Below are positions 37,324-48,530 of a stretch of DNA of 64,000 nucleotides, one piece after another; the stretch's first letter is position 1; every line of letters begins with the position of its first letter. Origin of the DNA: Stenogyne calaminthoides (lineage: Eukaryota > Streptophyta > Magnoliopsida > Lamiales > Lamiaceae); the NCBI GenBank assembly GCA_037126765.1, contig JBBCBC010000001.1:37308804-37372803 (forward strand). The letters run 5' to 3'. A program made the translations under genes and the position numbers. Below the pieces are notes generated by a model. The model saw only the letters and a program-made list of their open reading frames with translations. It was not told the origin of the DNA and ran no database searches.

Positions 37324-37760
37324 GTTGCAAGATTACAAGATCGACCTCGGGAACATGGTTTTTTAGGAAGTAAAAGCCCGATCTCGTGGTTTCAAAAAGG
37401 GATCTTACATCTCAGAAATATGGGCTGCGGGGAAGTTGTTGCTCTCACGGCTTAGTCGGTCCGGTGAGGATTATAACATCGTAGCTAAGAATGTACCTAT
37501 ATTACGTGGCGATAATAGTGTTATTGCAATCACTCGAGAATCTGTTCTACATACAAGATGCAAGCATGTGGATGTCGGACACCATTTTATAAGAGATCAT
37601 GTTGAAAAGAAAGAATATCGAGAATGGAAAAAGATTCCTTTGATTCTCTGAAAGGCGATATTCTAACCAAGCCACTGGTTGAGATTAGATTGAGAATTGT
37701 GTAATGAAATTTAGGGCTTACGGATCTTGGAGAAAAAGTACCTAAAATGATTGATGGATT
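37324..37760 (+). pseudogene. Pol of element C, part 2: rest of RNase H
   Basis: Continues the RNase H domain broken by B. Bases here match F from about 1613 onward, including the GCxADHG-like and SWFQK-like start, the VITRESVLHTRCKHVDV block at 37508-37580 and HFIRDHVEK at 37583-37609. The frame ends after the LTKPLVE-type tail near 37680. The domain is recognisable but frame-shifted at several points. Confidence 0.85.
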
Positions 37761-38069
37761 GTTCTCGAACCGGTGGTTAAGAGACTAAACAGGTTGAAAG
37801 GAATCGATTGAGTTTGGTATCTCAGTGATCGGAAAATCGATCAAAAAGATGATGTGAAATCGTCATTTTCTGAGTTATCAGTTAAAGGGTCAGTTTAAGG
37901 TTTATCGGATTTAAGGTTTATCAGTTAAAGGAAGCGCTCAATTTAAAAGGAATATCGATTAAATCGGTTGGGTTATTTTACATCTTTGTAAGTCGATTTA
38001 GCTGATATTCAACAAGCAAGATTCACAGTTAAAGCCTACAATCGCATAAGAAAGCGGAGAATTTACACA

Positions 38070-38880
38070 ACAATGGAATAATAGAACTTTTCATTGATAA
38101 AGACCGAAGAAGGTCGGATTACATTACAAGTTACAAATACAAAAAGGACGGAGGAGGTCGATTACATAAGTCATAACCGAAAACCCTAAACCTATAACCT
38201 AAACCCTCATCCCTAACCCGGGAAGTGCGGGAGAGAGAGATTTTAAATCGATGCTCTCATTTCCCCCCCAACACAAGGGTGAGAAGCTTTAAAAATAATC
38301 CTAAAAGCCTCTCATTTGAAGCTAAAACCAATGGGCGAAGAGGCCTTGATAGGATTTATAAGCCGGGAGCCCTTAGACACTGAAGTCGATGGACTCTCAA
38401 TTACATTAAATGGAGAACACATGTGCGAGTTTGGTTCAAAAGACCATATGGGCACATGTGTTACATGTAAAAAATTGAGTTGATATCTGAAGATCATTTA
38501 TTTGTCGATCAAGGACCGTATATCAAACTCATGTTTTATATCGGTGAGTCTGTTGATCTTTAATTCGTCATAACGATAGACACACAAGGTGCATACGGTT
38601 AGGAGAAGTGTCTTACCGATTTGCGATAGCGAATCCGCGCCCGTGGTGGTAAAGAAGCTTAGCAACAATTGTATGTGAAATCTTTGATGATGGCGAAAGC
38701 AGTGATAAAGGGACACACGGGGTTGATTTTGAAAAGCTAAAATCATTGAAAAAAGGGGTAAAGGTGTTTTTTAGGAAGTTTCACAGGAAATAAGGGTTCA
38801 CGAGAATGCATGTTTTTACAAAGAAAGATAAGTATGGTGAATGGGTTATGTTGTGTAAAACATTGGTCCAATTTATAGAG
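38070..38880 (-). CDS. Opposite-strand cassette gene in element C, two small ORFs
   Basis: A transcription-unit-like segment antisense to the element. A TATA box CTCTATAAAT lies at 38871-38880. ORF 1 is 38746-38498 (82 codons) and contains GADSLSQIGKTLL and LTVCTLCVY. ORF 2 (38497-38312, 61 codons) starts right after the ORF 1 stop. A plant-like 3' end follows: TTGTAATGTAAT, then AATGAAAA at 38088-38095. The same TATA box, the LTVCTLCVY peptide and the same 3' end occur in element A (49371-50110). I do not recognise the protein. It could be one protein split by an error, or two. Conservation of promoter, peptide and poly(A) region argues against a chance ORF. Confidence 0.55.
38181..38219 (-). 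promoter_or_regulatory. Telo-box-like cluster in cassette of C
   Basis: AAACCCTAAACC, CCTAAACCC and CCCTAACCC lie close together, i.e. TTTAGGG-type units on the - strand. The equivalent in A is at 49970-50008. Telo-boxes are known in plant promoters, but here they lie in the 3' part of the unit. Confidence 0.4.
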
Positions 38881-39681
38881 GCCAAGCAAGGGTGCAAATG
38901 CAAATTTGATTTCAAAAAAGCCTTTTAGAAATTTGCATCACAAGAACGACGATGTAGAAATCCTTGTTGATAATTGGATAAATTTGGCGGATTGACATAT
39001 CAAGATATCTGAGGCGATAATTCGCATGTCAAATCAGCATGACTTAGGGAATAGAGACTACTATTCTAGACTAAGTTTTGGCGGTAACACTTATCAAGAA
39101 ATTGGCTTGATTCGAGAAAGAATCAGTTAGGTCGACCAAAATCGATTACATCTGGCCCGATCGGATAAGGAAGATCGAGTTGAACTTGAAACCTCAACAA
39201 ATTAGATATATCGGTCTATGAGAAAACAAAAATATCGGTTGAAGGGGAACTTCAAGCGATCGAGAAGATCGAAGGAAATAAGACACAAAATAAACGGTCG
39301 GTTGAAAAAAAAACGGTTGGGAAATTATAAGGTTTAGGCGAGAAAACTAAGATCAACAAGTGGAATCAACTTCAAGTGGTATTGGTGATTACTATATCGA
39401 TCAATCGGATCGCCTTTCTTTTCCCTTGTTATTTGCTTATTTATCGGATTTTATCTTTTTTATTTGCCTTCTTGTACGCATTACGTGTGGCGTATCCCTT
39501 GCAAATCATTTAATAATGGGCGTGGGGTACATGTATTAATTGCTACAAAATGGGCTTTTAAATCCAAAAGTTTTTTTGCGTGCTTTTTCCCAACCATTCG
39601 ATCAAAAGCGCTTAATCTGGATCGTTTAATCTTTTCAAGCGGTTGATCTTCCAAATCTTGTCTTTTTGTTCCTCCTCATCT
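38881..39681. promoter_or_regulatory. Divergent intergenic region between cassette gene and ORF3 (element C)
   Basis: About 800 bp separates the outward-facing TATA boxes of the antisense unit (38871-38880) and ORF3 (39682-39688). A has the same layout with a similar distance (48523-49370). Short blocks are conserved, such as GAATAGA...CTACTA followed by GACTAAGTTTTGGCG near 39050-39090. No ORF of note lies inside. Confidence 0.45.
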
Positions 39682-39701
39682 TTATAAGGTTCATCAAAAA
39701 C
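39671..39701 (+). promoter_or_regulatory. Conserved internal TATA box ahead of ORF3 (element C)
   Basis: TTATAAG at 39682-39688, with upstream CCTCCTC and downstream TTCATCAAAAACC, lies about 290 bp before the ORF3 start. The same arrangement is in F and A. Confidence 0.55.
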
Positions 39702-39970
39702 CTACGAGTTTTCCAAATCACAAACTTGCGTTTTATTTTACGAAAACTCTCGATTCTTCTTTGCGATTCAAAGTGTTTTCTTAAATCTCAAATCGAAAAG
39801 CGAGAATCGGTAATTTCGATAATTTGATGAATCATTCTTTTAAAACCATTGATCTTAAAGATTTTTCTTGTATTGTGTTTTATTGTTTCTTGATTTGTAT
39901 GTGATATTCTTAGTATTTATGCACAATTTTAACCGAATCTATCTTATCGTAGATGATCACTCTCCGCGGT

Positions 39971-42900
39971 ATGGGTAAAATAATGTGCAATTATGCGGAG
40001 CCGACATTAAGGATTATCGAGGACAAGTTAGGTACAATTTGGGGTTACAAAGGATCGGAATCAATGGAAGTAGAGAAATTGAAGAGCGGGACTTGAGAAA
40101 TATTGTCTTTGCTCCTTTGCAATCGGTGATGCGATATAAACCCTCGAATTCTTAAGGAATTTAAGGGTGAATCTGAATCTCTCGGGAGAAGAACTACTTT
40201 TCGGCGATCAGGAGAAAGAGATCGGTGACGAATGAGGATATAACTTAAATGCATTGACCTACCAAAAGGGCCGAATCTACTTTGCTCCTCTGAGGAGAAT
40301 CAAGATGGTGATCGAGCTTGAGCTCATCGGAGAGGCGACAAACATCATCGTCGGGCTTTATCGGGCCCGATGCTCAGAGGAAATACCGATTGTTGTTTGA
40401 CATTTTGTCAAAAACAATTATGGGTATTTCATTGACCTAGATGCTCTTACATCGATCAATTTATACAACGCCATTTGTAATAATTGATGAAGCCAAGAAC
40501 ATCAATTGGCATGGGTTTTCTAAAGGCCATTCTACTCAAGAACATGATAAATTTGGAGTTGATGAGTGGAAGCGAGGTCTATCGAAGAAGAGGATCGACA
40601 ATCTCAACAAGGTTGCGGTTATCTACAAGACAAAATGCAAATGCGGATGGGAGCGCAGAATGAATTTGAAGTCCTACAAGGCATTCCTCTCCACCACTTT
40701 AGCCATATTTGGGCCGCAGGGCGATGATATCGCGACCAACTCCCCAAAAGGCGAAGAAGGGAAAAAGCAAGGAAACAACCGTCTACACGGATTTTAGGAA
40801 GAAGAAAAAAAAAAAGCTGGTGAAGGTCCGGGAAAAAAGGCGAAGAAAGCGAAGCAAGCCTCCATGACTCGATCTTTAGAAGATGGTCGGATGAAGAAAA
40901 GCGCCCGGATCGGTCTGTTGAACCACAAAAATCGGTGAAAAATCGGGACAGGCGGGCTTCTCAAGATGAGCTTCGCCCGGTTCATTACGAGGAAGAAGCA
41001 CTAGGCGAGCGATCTTCTTCTCCTCCGGCTCGGTGATTCACCACTCGGACTAATGGGCTGCTTGAGCATGTCTCTCCTACTCTTTCCTTTGTGAACACGA
41101 AACTACATCGGTTCGCGAACACAGAAACTACATCTCGCGAAGCGATTCGCGAACCGAAACCTTTGTTGTGGAACCCGAGGGTGCTGGCCTCCTCAATGAG
41201 AACCTCTGCCGAGTCGAGCCAATCGGACAACGCCCTCAAGCACCACGGAACCCTCCACATCTCATCAGCGGAATCACGGGCCGGACAATTCTGATGCAGA
41301 TCATCAAAGACCATCCGCGGGGAAAATAGTCGAGAATCAAATCGAGCGAGAAATTGATGAGATGTATCGAGGCTGAGTGCGCCCGTCCTGCTATTAGAGA
41401 ACAAGTTATGGAGATCCTCACTGGAGATCTCGGATTAAAAAGCTTCTCCGATTTTATAATGATTATTGAGCAAATGGGCGGTCTTGATGAGTTTCTAGAT
41501 TTTGATTTTGATATGAAATCGCTAAAGTAGGATCACCGGTGGTGATAACTCTTGAATCTATCAAAGCTCGATCCCGAGGAAGCTTGGGATTGGTGAACAA
41601 TGAGCAGGAATTTGCTCAAAAGAAACTCTGAAGCGAGATGCTACAATGAAGGATCTGAGGGGCTGGATGATGATAGTGGGCCAGTCTTTGCGGTTCATGA
41701 CCAACCACTTGGAGGCACAAACAAGCGAAGTTGATCAAGTGGCGCAAAACATTCCAACATCACATATCACCGTGATCAACCCGGAGATCGGATCTTGTCT
41801 CAAAGATCTCTGAAAGAAGAAGTTGAGGAGTGATAGGTGATCGGTGATTGGCCTCAAAGAAATATGAGATCAAAGGGAATTGGCTATTTCCCGGTTGCGA
41901 CAATCAAAGATCATTTCTCCCAAAAGCTGTGACCACAGGTGTCTGCGAACTTATAAAATCCGTGGATGACAAGGTGATTGGTGGATCAACAACAAGTTTC
42001 TTTTCGATGCTCCTTTGAAAAGCTTCGATTTGTGAAGACAAACTTGACAAACTAATTTTTACACTTTCTTACGCCATGGAATCTGTCAAGGGCGAGGCTG
42101 ATCTCGAAGGTTGAACATCTAGCTTGCTCAAGTTCGGTTTATATCTTTCGAGATCTCTCAGAGGGCAATATCGGTCGATTTTGGATCCCTAACTTCCCAC
42201 CTCACGGCTCTTTTTGATCAAACCAAAAAGGGGGGAAGGACGGTGAAACCAGCCCGACATGATCGAGAACAACGAAGATCTAATTGGACGGTTGAAGCCT
42301 ATGGACAAAAACTAGACCATCACGGATCTCTTTGCTAATGAAGTCTCTGAAAAAGATGGAAAAATCAAAGGCAAGAAAGGTAGGCTGGGACATGCGAAGG
42401 TCTTTGGGACATTACAAAAGGTAGCTCTGCTTGGTCTTTGGGACATCACAACTGTACCCCTACTCGGACTAAAATAGTCAAAAGCCCGCCATTAAAATAG
42501 GATCTCTGCCGATAAAAATGATCTGAATCGATCAAAAAGCGGGTTCTTTGAAGAGGCCAAAAGCGAAGAAGAAAGAAGAGGCGGAAAAAAAAAAAATGAG
42601 CGAAAATCTGAAGAAAAAATTCGGATCGAGGCGAAGAAAGGAAAATTTGGAAAATCGTGCGGAACCTCGGTACCCGGCAAGAGTTGATGAGATCATTCAA
42701 AAAGCTGCTGCACATCTTTAAGAGGTTTGAGGAATGGAACAAGATCAGTGAATGGCTACGGATGCTTTTTTGTCCTTAATCTTGTTCCACGAGAAGAATC
42801 TCGGATGATGAATTCCTCAATTTGGTTAGAAAATAAATATCGATTTTTACGAAGTATCACGGAAAATGAGGACAAACTTATCAATGTAAAAATATCTGCC

Positions 42901-43110
42901 AAGAGTATGATCATTGGATTACTCGAAGAAGGCGGATGGTTCATTTAATGATGGCATTTGGAGATTCTACTTTGACATCTGAGCAAAAGCATATAAGCGA
43001 TCCTCGGCCGGACCAATGATGTCAAATGGAAACTATATCGATCTTCAGCGTGCCTCAAGATCAAAGAGATGCGGAAGGATACAAGCCTAAAAAGTGAAGA
43101 ATCGAAGACT
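39971..43110 (+). pseudogene. ORF3 of element C (unrecognised third protein), broken
   Basis: Start at the ATG at 39971, reading MGKIMCNYAEPTLRIIEDKL; a second in-frame ATG lies at 39983. The longest open piece (40441-40797, 118 codons) contains QEHDKFGVDEW, KKRIDNLNKVA and SYKAFLSTTLAI. The same blocks occur in F (3502-3708) and A (47699-47382). Near 41440-41480 is SDFIMIIEQMGG. The second half is rich in K, E and D. Three copies share the order of these blocks, so this is one protein of about 1000 residues. I cannot assign it; by position it could be the envelope-like ORF of SIRE elements. Frame breaks are frequent. Confidence 0.62.
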
Positions 43111-43293
43111 TCTCGAGGATCAAATTTGTTTTTAAATTCAAACTTTTACGATGTAACATGTAATCGACATATCTAATGAAAAAAGTTTATTTTACGATCC
43201 TAAGACAAAATCTCATTGTCTTACGATTATGTGCTCTTTCTTGTTCTATATTTATCAAGCTGTGTTTGGTTTCTCGGTGTTTTGGTTTTTTAT

Positions 43294-43308
43294 CAAAAAG
43301 GGGGAAAT
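43294..43308 (+). other. Polypurine tract of C
   Basis: CAAAAAGGGGGAAAT immediately precedes the 3' LTR start at 43309. Confidence 0.85.
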
Positions 43309-43593
43309 TGTTGGGAAATTTATAGTTTTGATAAAAGTTCGAAACACATGTAATAGGACCCGGTCGGACACATTAGGTGGTGATGTTTATAATACCGTTT
43401 ATAGAATACCGAGTTGATAATTCTTGTATAGAACAAGCGATGTAATAGATAGGTCACATGAGGGAACCTCAATATGTATAAATCGAATCTGAAGATCGAA
43501 GAGCGGTGATATCAAGCGGGCGGGATGCTAGAGAAGAGGAGATCGGTCGAATAGATTTGAAGTCATAAACTCAAACTTCGAATACTTGATGAA
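43309..43593 (+). repeat. 3' LTR of C, first piece
   Basis: Matches the first 280 or so bases of the 5' LTR (16148 onward), starting TGTTGGGAAATTT. It is cut at 43593 by element A. Its last 129 bases (43465-43593) are repeated on the far side of A, from 57967. Confidence 0.88.
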
Positions 43594-45128
43594 TGTAGGT
43601 GTGTTCGGAGAAGTCTAGAGGGGGGGTGAATAGACTTTGAAATCTTTTCTTTGCCGGCGTCGGTGTGCGGCGGAATGCTTTGATCAATCGATTTAGATGT
43701 CGATAACCAACTTCTTGAGCGCGAACAAGAAGCGGTCGATTCGGTAACTATCAGATTAAGCGATGTGTCGGAAGCTTTAAGTTTTACCGTGTAAAAAAAA
43801 CCGGTTTGTATCATCAGATTCAAGTTTTATCTTTTTAATCGGATGTGAAATTTGGTCCGTCGGATCGAAGCTTGGTGCTATCGATCTTAACTTAGAATAT
43901 GTATCGCTTTAAGATTGTGCGATGTGAGAAGCGATTAATCAAAAGCGATAAAGGCACCACAAGATTTATAGTGGTTCGGACAAACCCGGTCCCTCGTCCC
44001 TCTCCACTCTTCCCTTTCACAAGGGCACCAACTTAAGAGCTTAGCTTAATTTGGACTTAGTTTAGTGTGTTAGTCAACCACGATACACCAACGAGATGTT
44101 TTAAGAGTTCTCACTCAGCCGATCCGAAATCGATTACTAGAAACCACTGGTGAAATCTTGTTAAACAACTTATCTAACTTGGGGTTTGGGTAAGATTGTT
44201 GAGGTTCAACTATGAAATCTTTCCTTGCGTACAAAGCGACCTAAAAAGCTAGATGAAAAGATTTCTTGCTAAGAACTTATGGGATGAACACAATATAAAA
44301 TAAGCTTGTTGTTGTGTTCTTCGATGCGAAAAAATCGACTATAGTTTGAGCTTCTTGATTATTTTGTTTGTCAAGCATTTCCGTGTTTCACTCGAAGTGT
44401 GATCCCATATTTATAGACCTTGAGATCAAAAAGCCGTTGGAAGCAATTTGAATCTCGGGCTATTTTAAATGAACTTGCGGGCTTGATGTGGCGTCTTGAG
44501 GCGGCATGGCGAAAGCGTGAATGTGTATTTTATAGCCGTTTGAGAGAGCAACATCGAATCCATGATGTCGGCTCTGTTCATCGTGTCTCTTCCTTATTGG
44601 ATGGAAGCCTTGCTGCGGTGTTGTTCCTCCAACTAAGGTTGGTATTCTTCTTGTTTAGATCGCGGGGCGTATGATAAGATGAAACATCGGTTTTTCATCT
44701 TATGGTGACTTTGATCGATCTGGCGATCGATCTACTGATAGAGTCTTCGGCGCTGTTGACTTAGCTTCAATTTGGTGACTCGGCGATGTAGGTCTTACGG
44801 TCTTATCTTACGGAAGTCATCGATCTTCTAGTATTGAGGTTTGAGCTTCATGACTTATTTGAGTTATCGACTAGATCGATTCGATCGATCTTCCGATTAC
44901 GGTTTAGCGTTACGCCTGTCGGGATATCGAACTTTCTTACGATTCTTGATCGACCTATACATATTGAGTTCCCCTCAATATGTGACCTATCTATTACATC
45001 GGTTTTTCTATACAATCATTATCAATTTGGTCTCCTATAGCGATAATGTAAACATCGATCATACTTGAAGTCATTTGGTCTATACATGTGTTTTTGGAAC
45101 TTTCATCAAAACTATAAATTTCCCAACA
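43594..45128 (-). repeat. 3' LTR of element A
   Basis: 1535 bp; on the - strand it starts TGTTGGGAAATTT and ends near CCTACA. TATA box at 44408-44415. It matches 56425-57966 along its length, but its last 20 or so bases (GTGTTCGGAG) differ from the 5' LTR end. Confidence 0.9.
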
Positions 45129-45143
45129 ATTTCCCCTTTTTGA
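45129..45143 (-). other. Polypurine tract of A
   Basis: On the - strand CAAAAAGGGGAAAT directly precedes the LTR start. Confidence 0.8.
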
Positions 45144-45369
45144 TGAAACCAAAACACTGAAAACAAACAGTTGATAAGTATAGAAACGATTAAAAAGCAA
45201 ATGTCGGAAAACAAAGAGATTTTGTCTTGGGATCGAGAAAAAAATAAACTTTTCATTAGATATGTTGATTACATGTTACATCGGAAAAGTTTTGAATTTA
45301 AAAGCGGTGATCCTAGGCGTCTTACGATTCTTCACTCCTTGAGGCTTGTATCCTTACGGCATTTTCTCT

Positions 45370-48220
45370 TTGGTCTTGTGGAGCGTTGAAAATCGATAGA
45401 GTTTCCATTTGACATCGGTTATGCGCACTTGATCGGTTATATGCGATTTGCTCAAGATGTCAAAGTAGAATCTCTCAAATGCCGGTCTGTCAAATGAGCC
45501 ATCTGCCTTCTTTGAGTATATTAACGGATCATACTCTTGGCGAGATATCTTTACATTTATAAGCTTGGCCTCATTTTCCGGATACTTGAAGAAATGCGGA
45601 TATTTATACGTAACCGGTTGAGGAACTCATCATCGGTGATTCTTCTTTTGGAACAAGATCAAGGACAAAGGCATCGAAGCCATTCTTACGATCTTATTCC
45701 ATTCCTCAAACCTCTTAGCGTGTGCGGCGGTTTTTTGGTATGATCTCGTCGACTCTTCTTTGGTGGTTGAGGTTACAATGCGATTTTCGATCAATCCTTT
45801 CTTAGCCCTTGATTTGAACCTGTTTCAACCCTTACGCTTGTGCCCGTTTTTACGCCCTTCTTTCTTCTTGATCAAATACGCTCTTTGGACAATCTTCTGA
45901 CTAGCTCTTATCGGCTGTGTCGACTAGTATTTGTCTACGGTGACTTTCTGATGCGAATGGCGGTCGATTTTGATGTCGGCACCCGGCGGACCTTTCTTGC
46001 AATTGAGCTTTGTCCATGGGCCTTATCTTACGATGTGTCGGTTGGTTTCTCGAGATCCTTCCCCTTTTTGGTTTGATCAAAAAAGCGCATTGAGTGGGAA
46101 GTCGAGACCCAAAGTTATTTGATAATGCTGATTTAGATCATTAGCGAGATAAACACGAAGTTTGATTACATTAGATTACGAGCGGTTATGTCGATTCTGT
46201 CTTGGCGATTTCCATTGTAGCGAGAGTGTCAAATCATTTTGTCAAATTTCTCTTCGATAACTTTCGAGCCTTTTCTCGGTGGCGTCGAGAAAAAGAAGAT
46301 TGATTTTGATCCCTGTTTGACTTGTCATCAAGCGATTTTTGTAAGCTCGGTGAACATGGTGGTCATGGATTGGGGAAGCGATCTCGATTGCCGATTTGTT
46401 TGAGACTAATTTGTCTACGATCGATTAGCACTCCCTCAATCTCTTCTTTCGGAGATCTTTGAGACAAGATTTGATCTCTGAAGTTGATCGATGGTGATTT
46501 GAGATGTAGGAATTGGATCCATCACTTGATCGAGGTTCGATTGTTTGTGCCTCCGGTGGTTGGTCGTGAGCTGCGGCACGGTTCCACTTTCATCGGCGAC
46601 TCTGCATTCTCCATTTCGGCGTCTGTTTACGGAGCTTCTTGGCGATCTCGGCTTTTCTTCTTCGGCAATTCCAACTTCACGTGGATCGAGCTTTCCGCAG
46701 TTTATCGGATATGAGCTCATTTGGTGATCCCACTTTGGCGGACTTCCTCATATCGAAGTCAAAATCTGCGAACTCATCGCACCACCCATCTGTTCAACAA
46801 GTAAAATAAGATCGACGAAGCTTTTTAATCGAGATCTCTCGGTGAGGATCTCCATGACTTCTTCTCTTATAGCGGGATGGGCGACCCGGTTGTGGATCGT
46901 CTCATCAATCTCTCGTTCAATTCTTAGTCGACCATTTTTTCGGTGATGGTCTTTGTTGATCTGGATCTGAGGAATTATCTGTCGGATTACATTGGATGAG
47001 ATGTGGAAGCTTACGGTTGTGCTTGAGTCGGCGGAAGTTATGCGATTGGTTCGACTGCGATGGTTCTGCTTTGTAGTGGCGGTTATATCTGGTTCGGAGT
47101 TCATGGCGGGTGAACTAGCGGGGAAGACATGCTTTCGGCGACCTTTAGTCGGCGGTGAATAAACGAGGTTGAGGAGAAGGAGATTTATCGGTTTGTGCTT
47201 CTACCTCGGATCGTTCTGGCGAGCCCTCGGGTTGAAAGCTTACTGTCGATTACATTCTTTGTTCTTATATGGTATTACGGCGCTCTTTCTTCTTCGACTC
47301 ATCTTCTAGTGCTAGAGTCATGGTAGCTTCCTTTGCTTTCTTTGGCCTCTTCTCTGGGCCTTCACCGGTTTTCGTTTCTTTTTACGTGGAGCGGCCCGGG
47401 TGTGGATGAGGCGACTTCTTTGCTCTTTCCTTTCTTGATTTTGTTGGAGTGGGCTCCTTGTCATCGTCTGGTGGCCCATATATAAGCTGAAGTTGATGAG
47501 GAAGGCATTGTAGGACTTGATCCATTCGATTCCATTCGGCGCTTGGCGGTTTGTCCTTCAATATAAGCGCAACCTTGTTGAGATTCTTGACTCTCTTTTT
47601 GAAAGACACACTGGATTCATTGACTCCAAATTTTTCGTGTTCTTGGAGCAAGATGGCTTTTCGAGGAAGCCGTGCGATTGATGTTACGAGCCCCATCAAT
47701 TATTCTTTGCCATCTTTGTACATTTTGGTGATGTGAGAGCATCTGGGCTAAATGAGATTCCCATGATCGTTCTTGTGAGAATGTCAAACAACGATCTGTA
47801 CTTTCTTTTGAGCATTGGCACGATGAATCCGGCTTTTCGATGTTTATCGCCTCTCTTAAGAGCTCCTCTCGATTTCTTCGTCCTCATTCTCCTGTAGTGT
47901 GCGGGTGAGATTAAGCCCTTTTAGTAGGTGAGCAGACAGTGATATGCGCATTTGTCGATCGATTTCTTCTCCGTTGTTGGCGACATCGGTTTCGTCTCTG
48001 GTTTTTCGTATCCACACTCAAATTGTGCAGAATTGTAGTGCTTCATCTTTGCATCCTTTGGATTGCGGTGAAAGCGAACAATATGTTTCGATCCGGCCTT
48101 CTTGAGAATTTGTTCCACCTCCATGGATTGAGAATCCTCGGTGGTTCCAAATTGAGCGAACTTATCCTCAAAGATCTTCGTTGCGATTCGCATAGTTGCA
48201 CATGATCTTTCCTAGTCCAT
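45370..48220 (-). pseudogene. ORF3 of element A (unrecognised third protein), broken
   Basis: On the - strand from the ATG at 48220, whose early bases match the KIMCNYA start of C. An open piece at 48193-47921 contains IFEDKFAQFGTTEDSQSMEV. 47887-47696 holds FDILTRTIMGISFSPDAL. 47699-47382 holds QEHEKFGVNES and KKRVKNLNKVALI. 47104-46748 ends LKSFVDLILLVEQMGG, the altered form of the C/F motif. The later part is acidic and basic by turns. It shares block order with C and F. The end is placed near 45370, where similarity to the end of ORF3 in C fades. Confidence 0.62.
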
Positions 48221-48499
48221 GAGTGGCCATCTGGTGAGATAGACTCATTAAATTTGTGCATAATCAATATCAATATCATCTTTGCGGAAAACAAAAATGA
48301 TGAAGCATAAATTCGAAAAACAACTTTTGAAAACAATGTTTTTTAGCGGAAAAAAAGATTCATCATTAAGTTTAAATGAAAATATTGCAGTTCAAATTTT
48401 CGGAGAAGATTTTGAACTCTAAGAAATCGTTTTGAAGCGTAGAAAATTTGAAGTTTTTCGATTGAAAATAATGCAAGTTTGTGAAGCGAAAAACTACGG

Positions 48500-48530
48500 T
48501 AAGGTTTGATGAATCTTATATAGGCGGGAG
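48500..48530 (-). promoter_or_regulatory. Conserved internal TATA box ahead of ORF3 (element A)
   Basis: On the - strand TATATAAG (48515-48522) with upstream TTCCTCCCGCC and downstream ATTCATCAAACC lies about 300 bp before the ORF3 start. It is the best-preserved of the three copies. Confidence 0.6.

Noticed and set aside
38181..38219. Interstitial telomere
   Set aside because: Only a few imperfect units, conserved in position in two element copies; a motif cluster rather than a telomere remnant.
40985..41404. 139-codon - strand open frame
   Set aside because: Lies opposite ORF3 of C and is not conserved in A or F, unlike the cassette ORFs.
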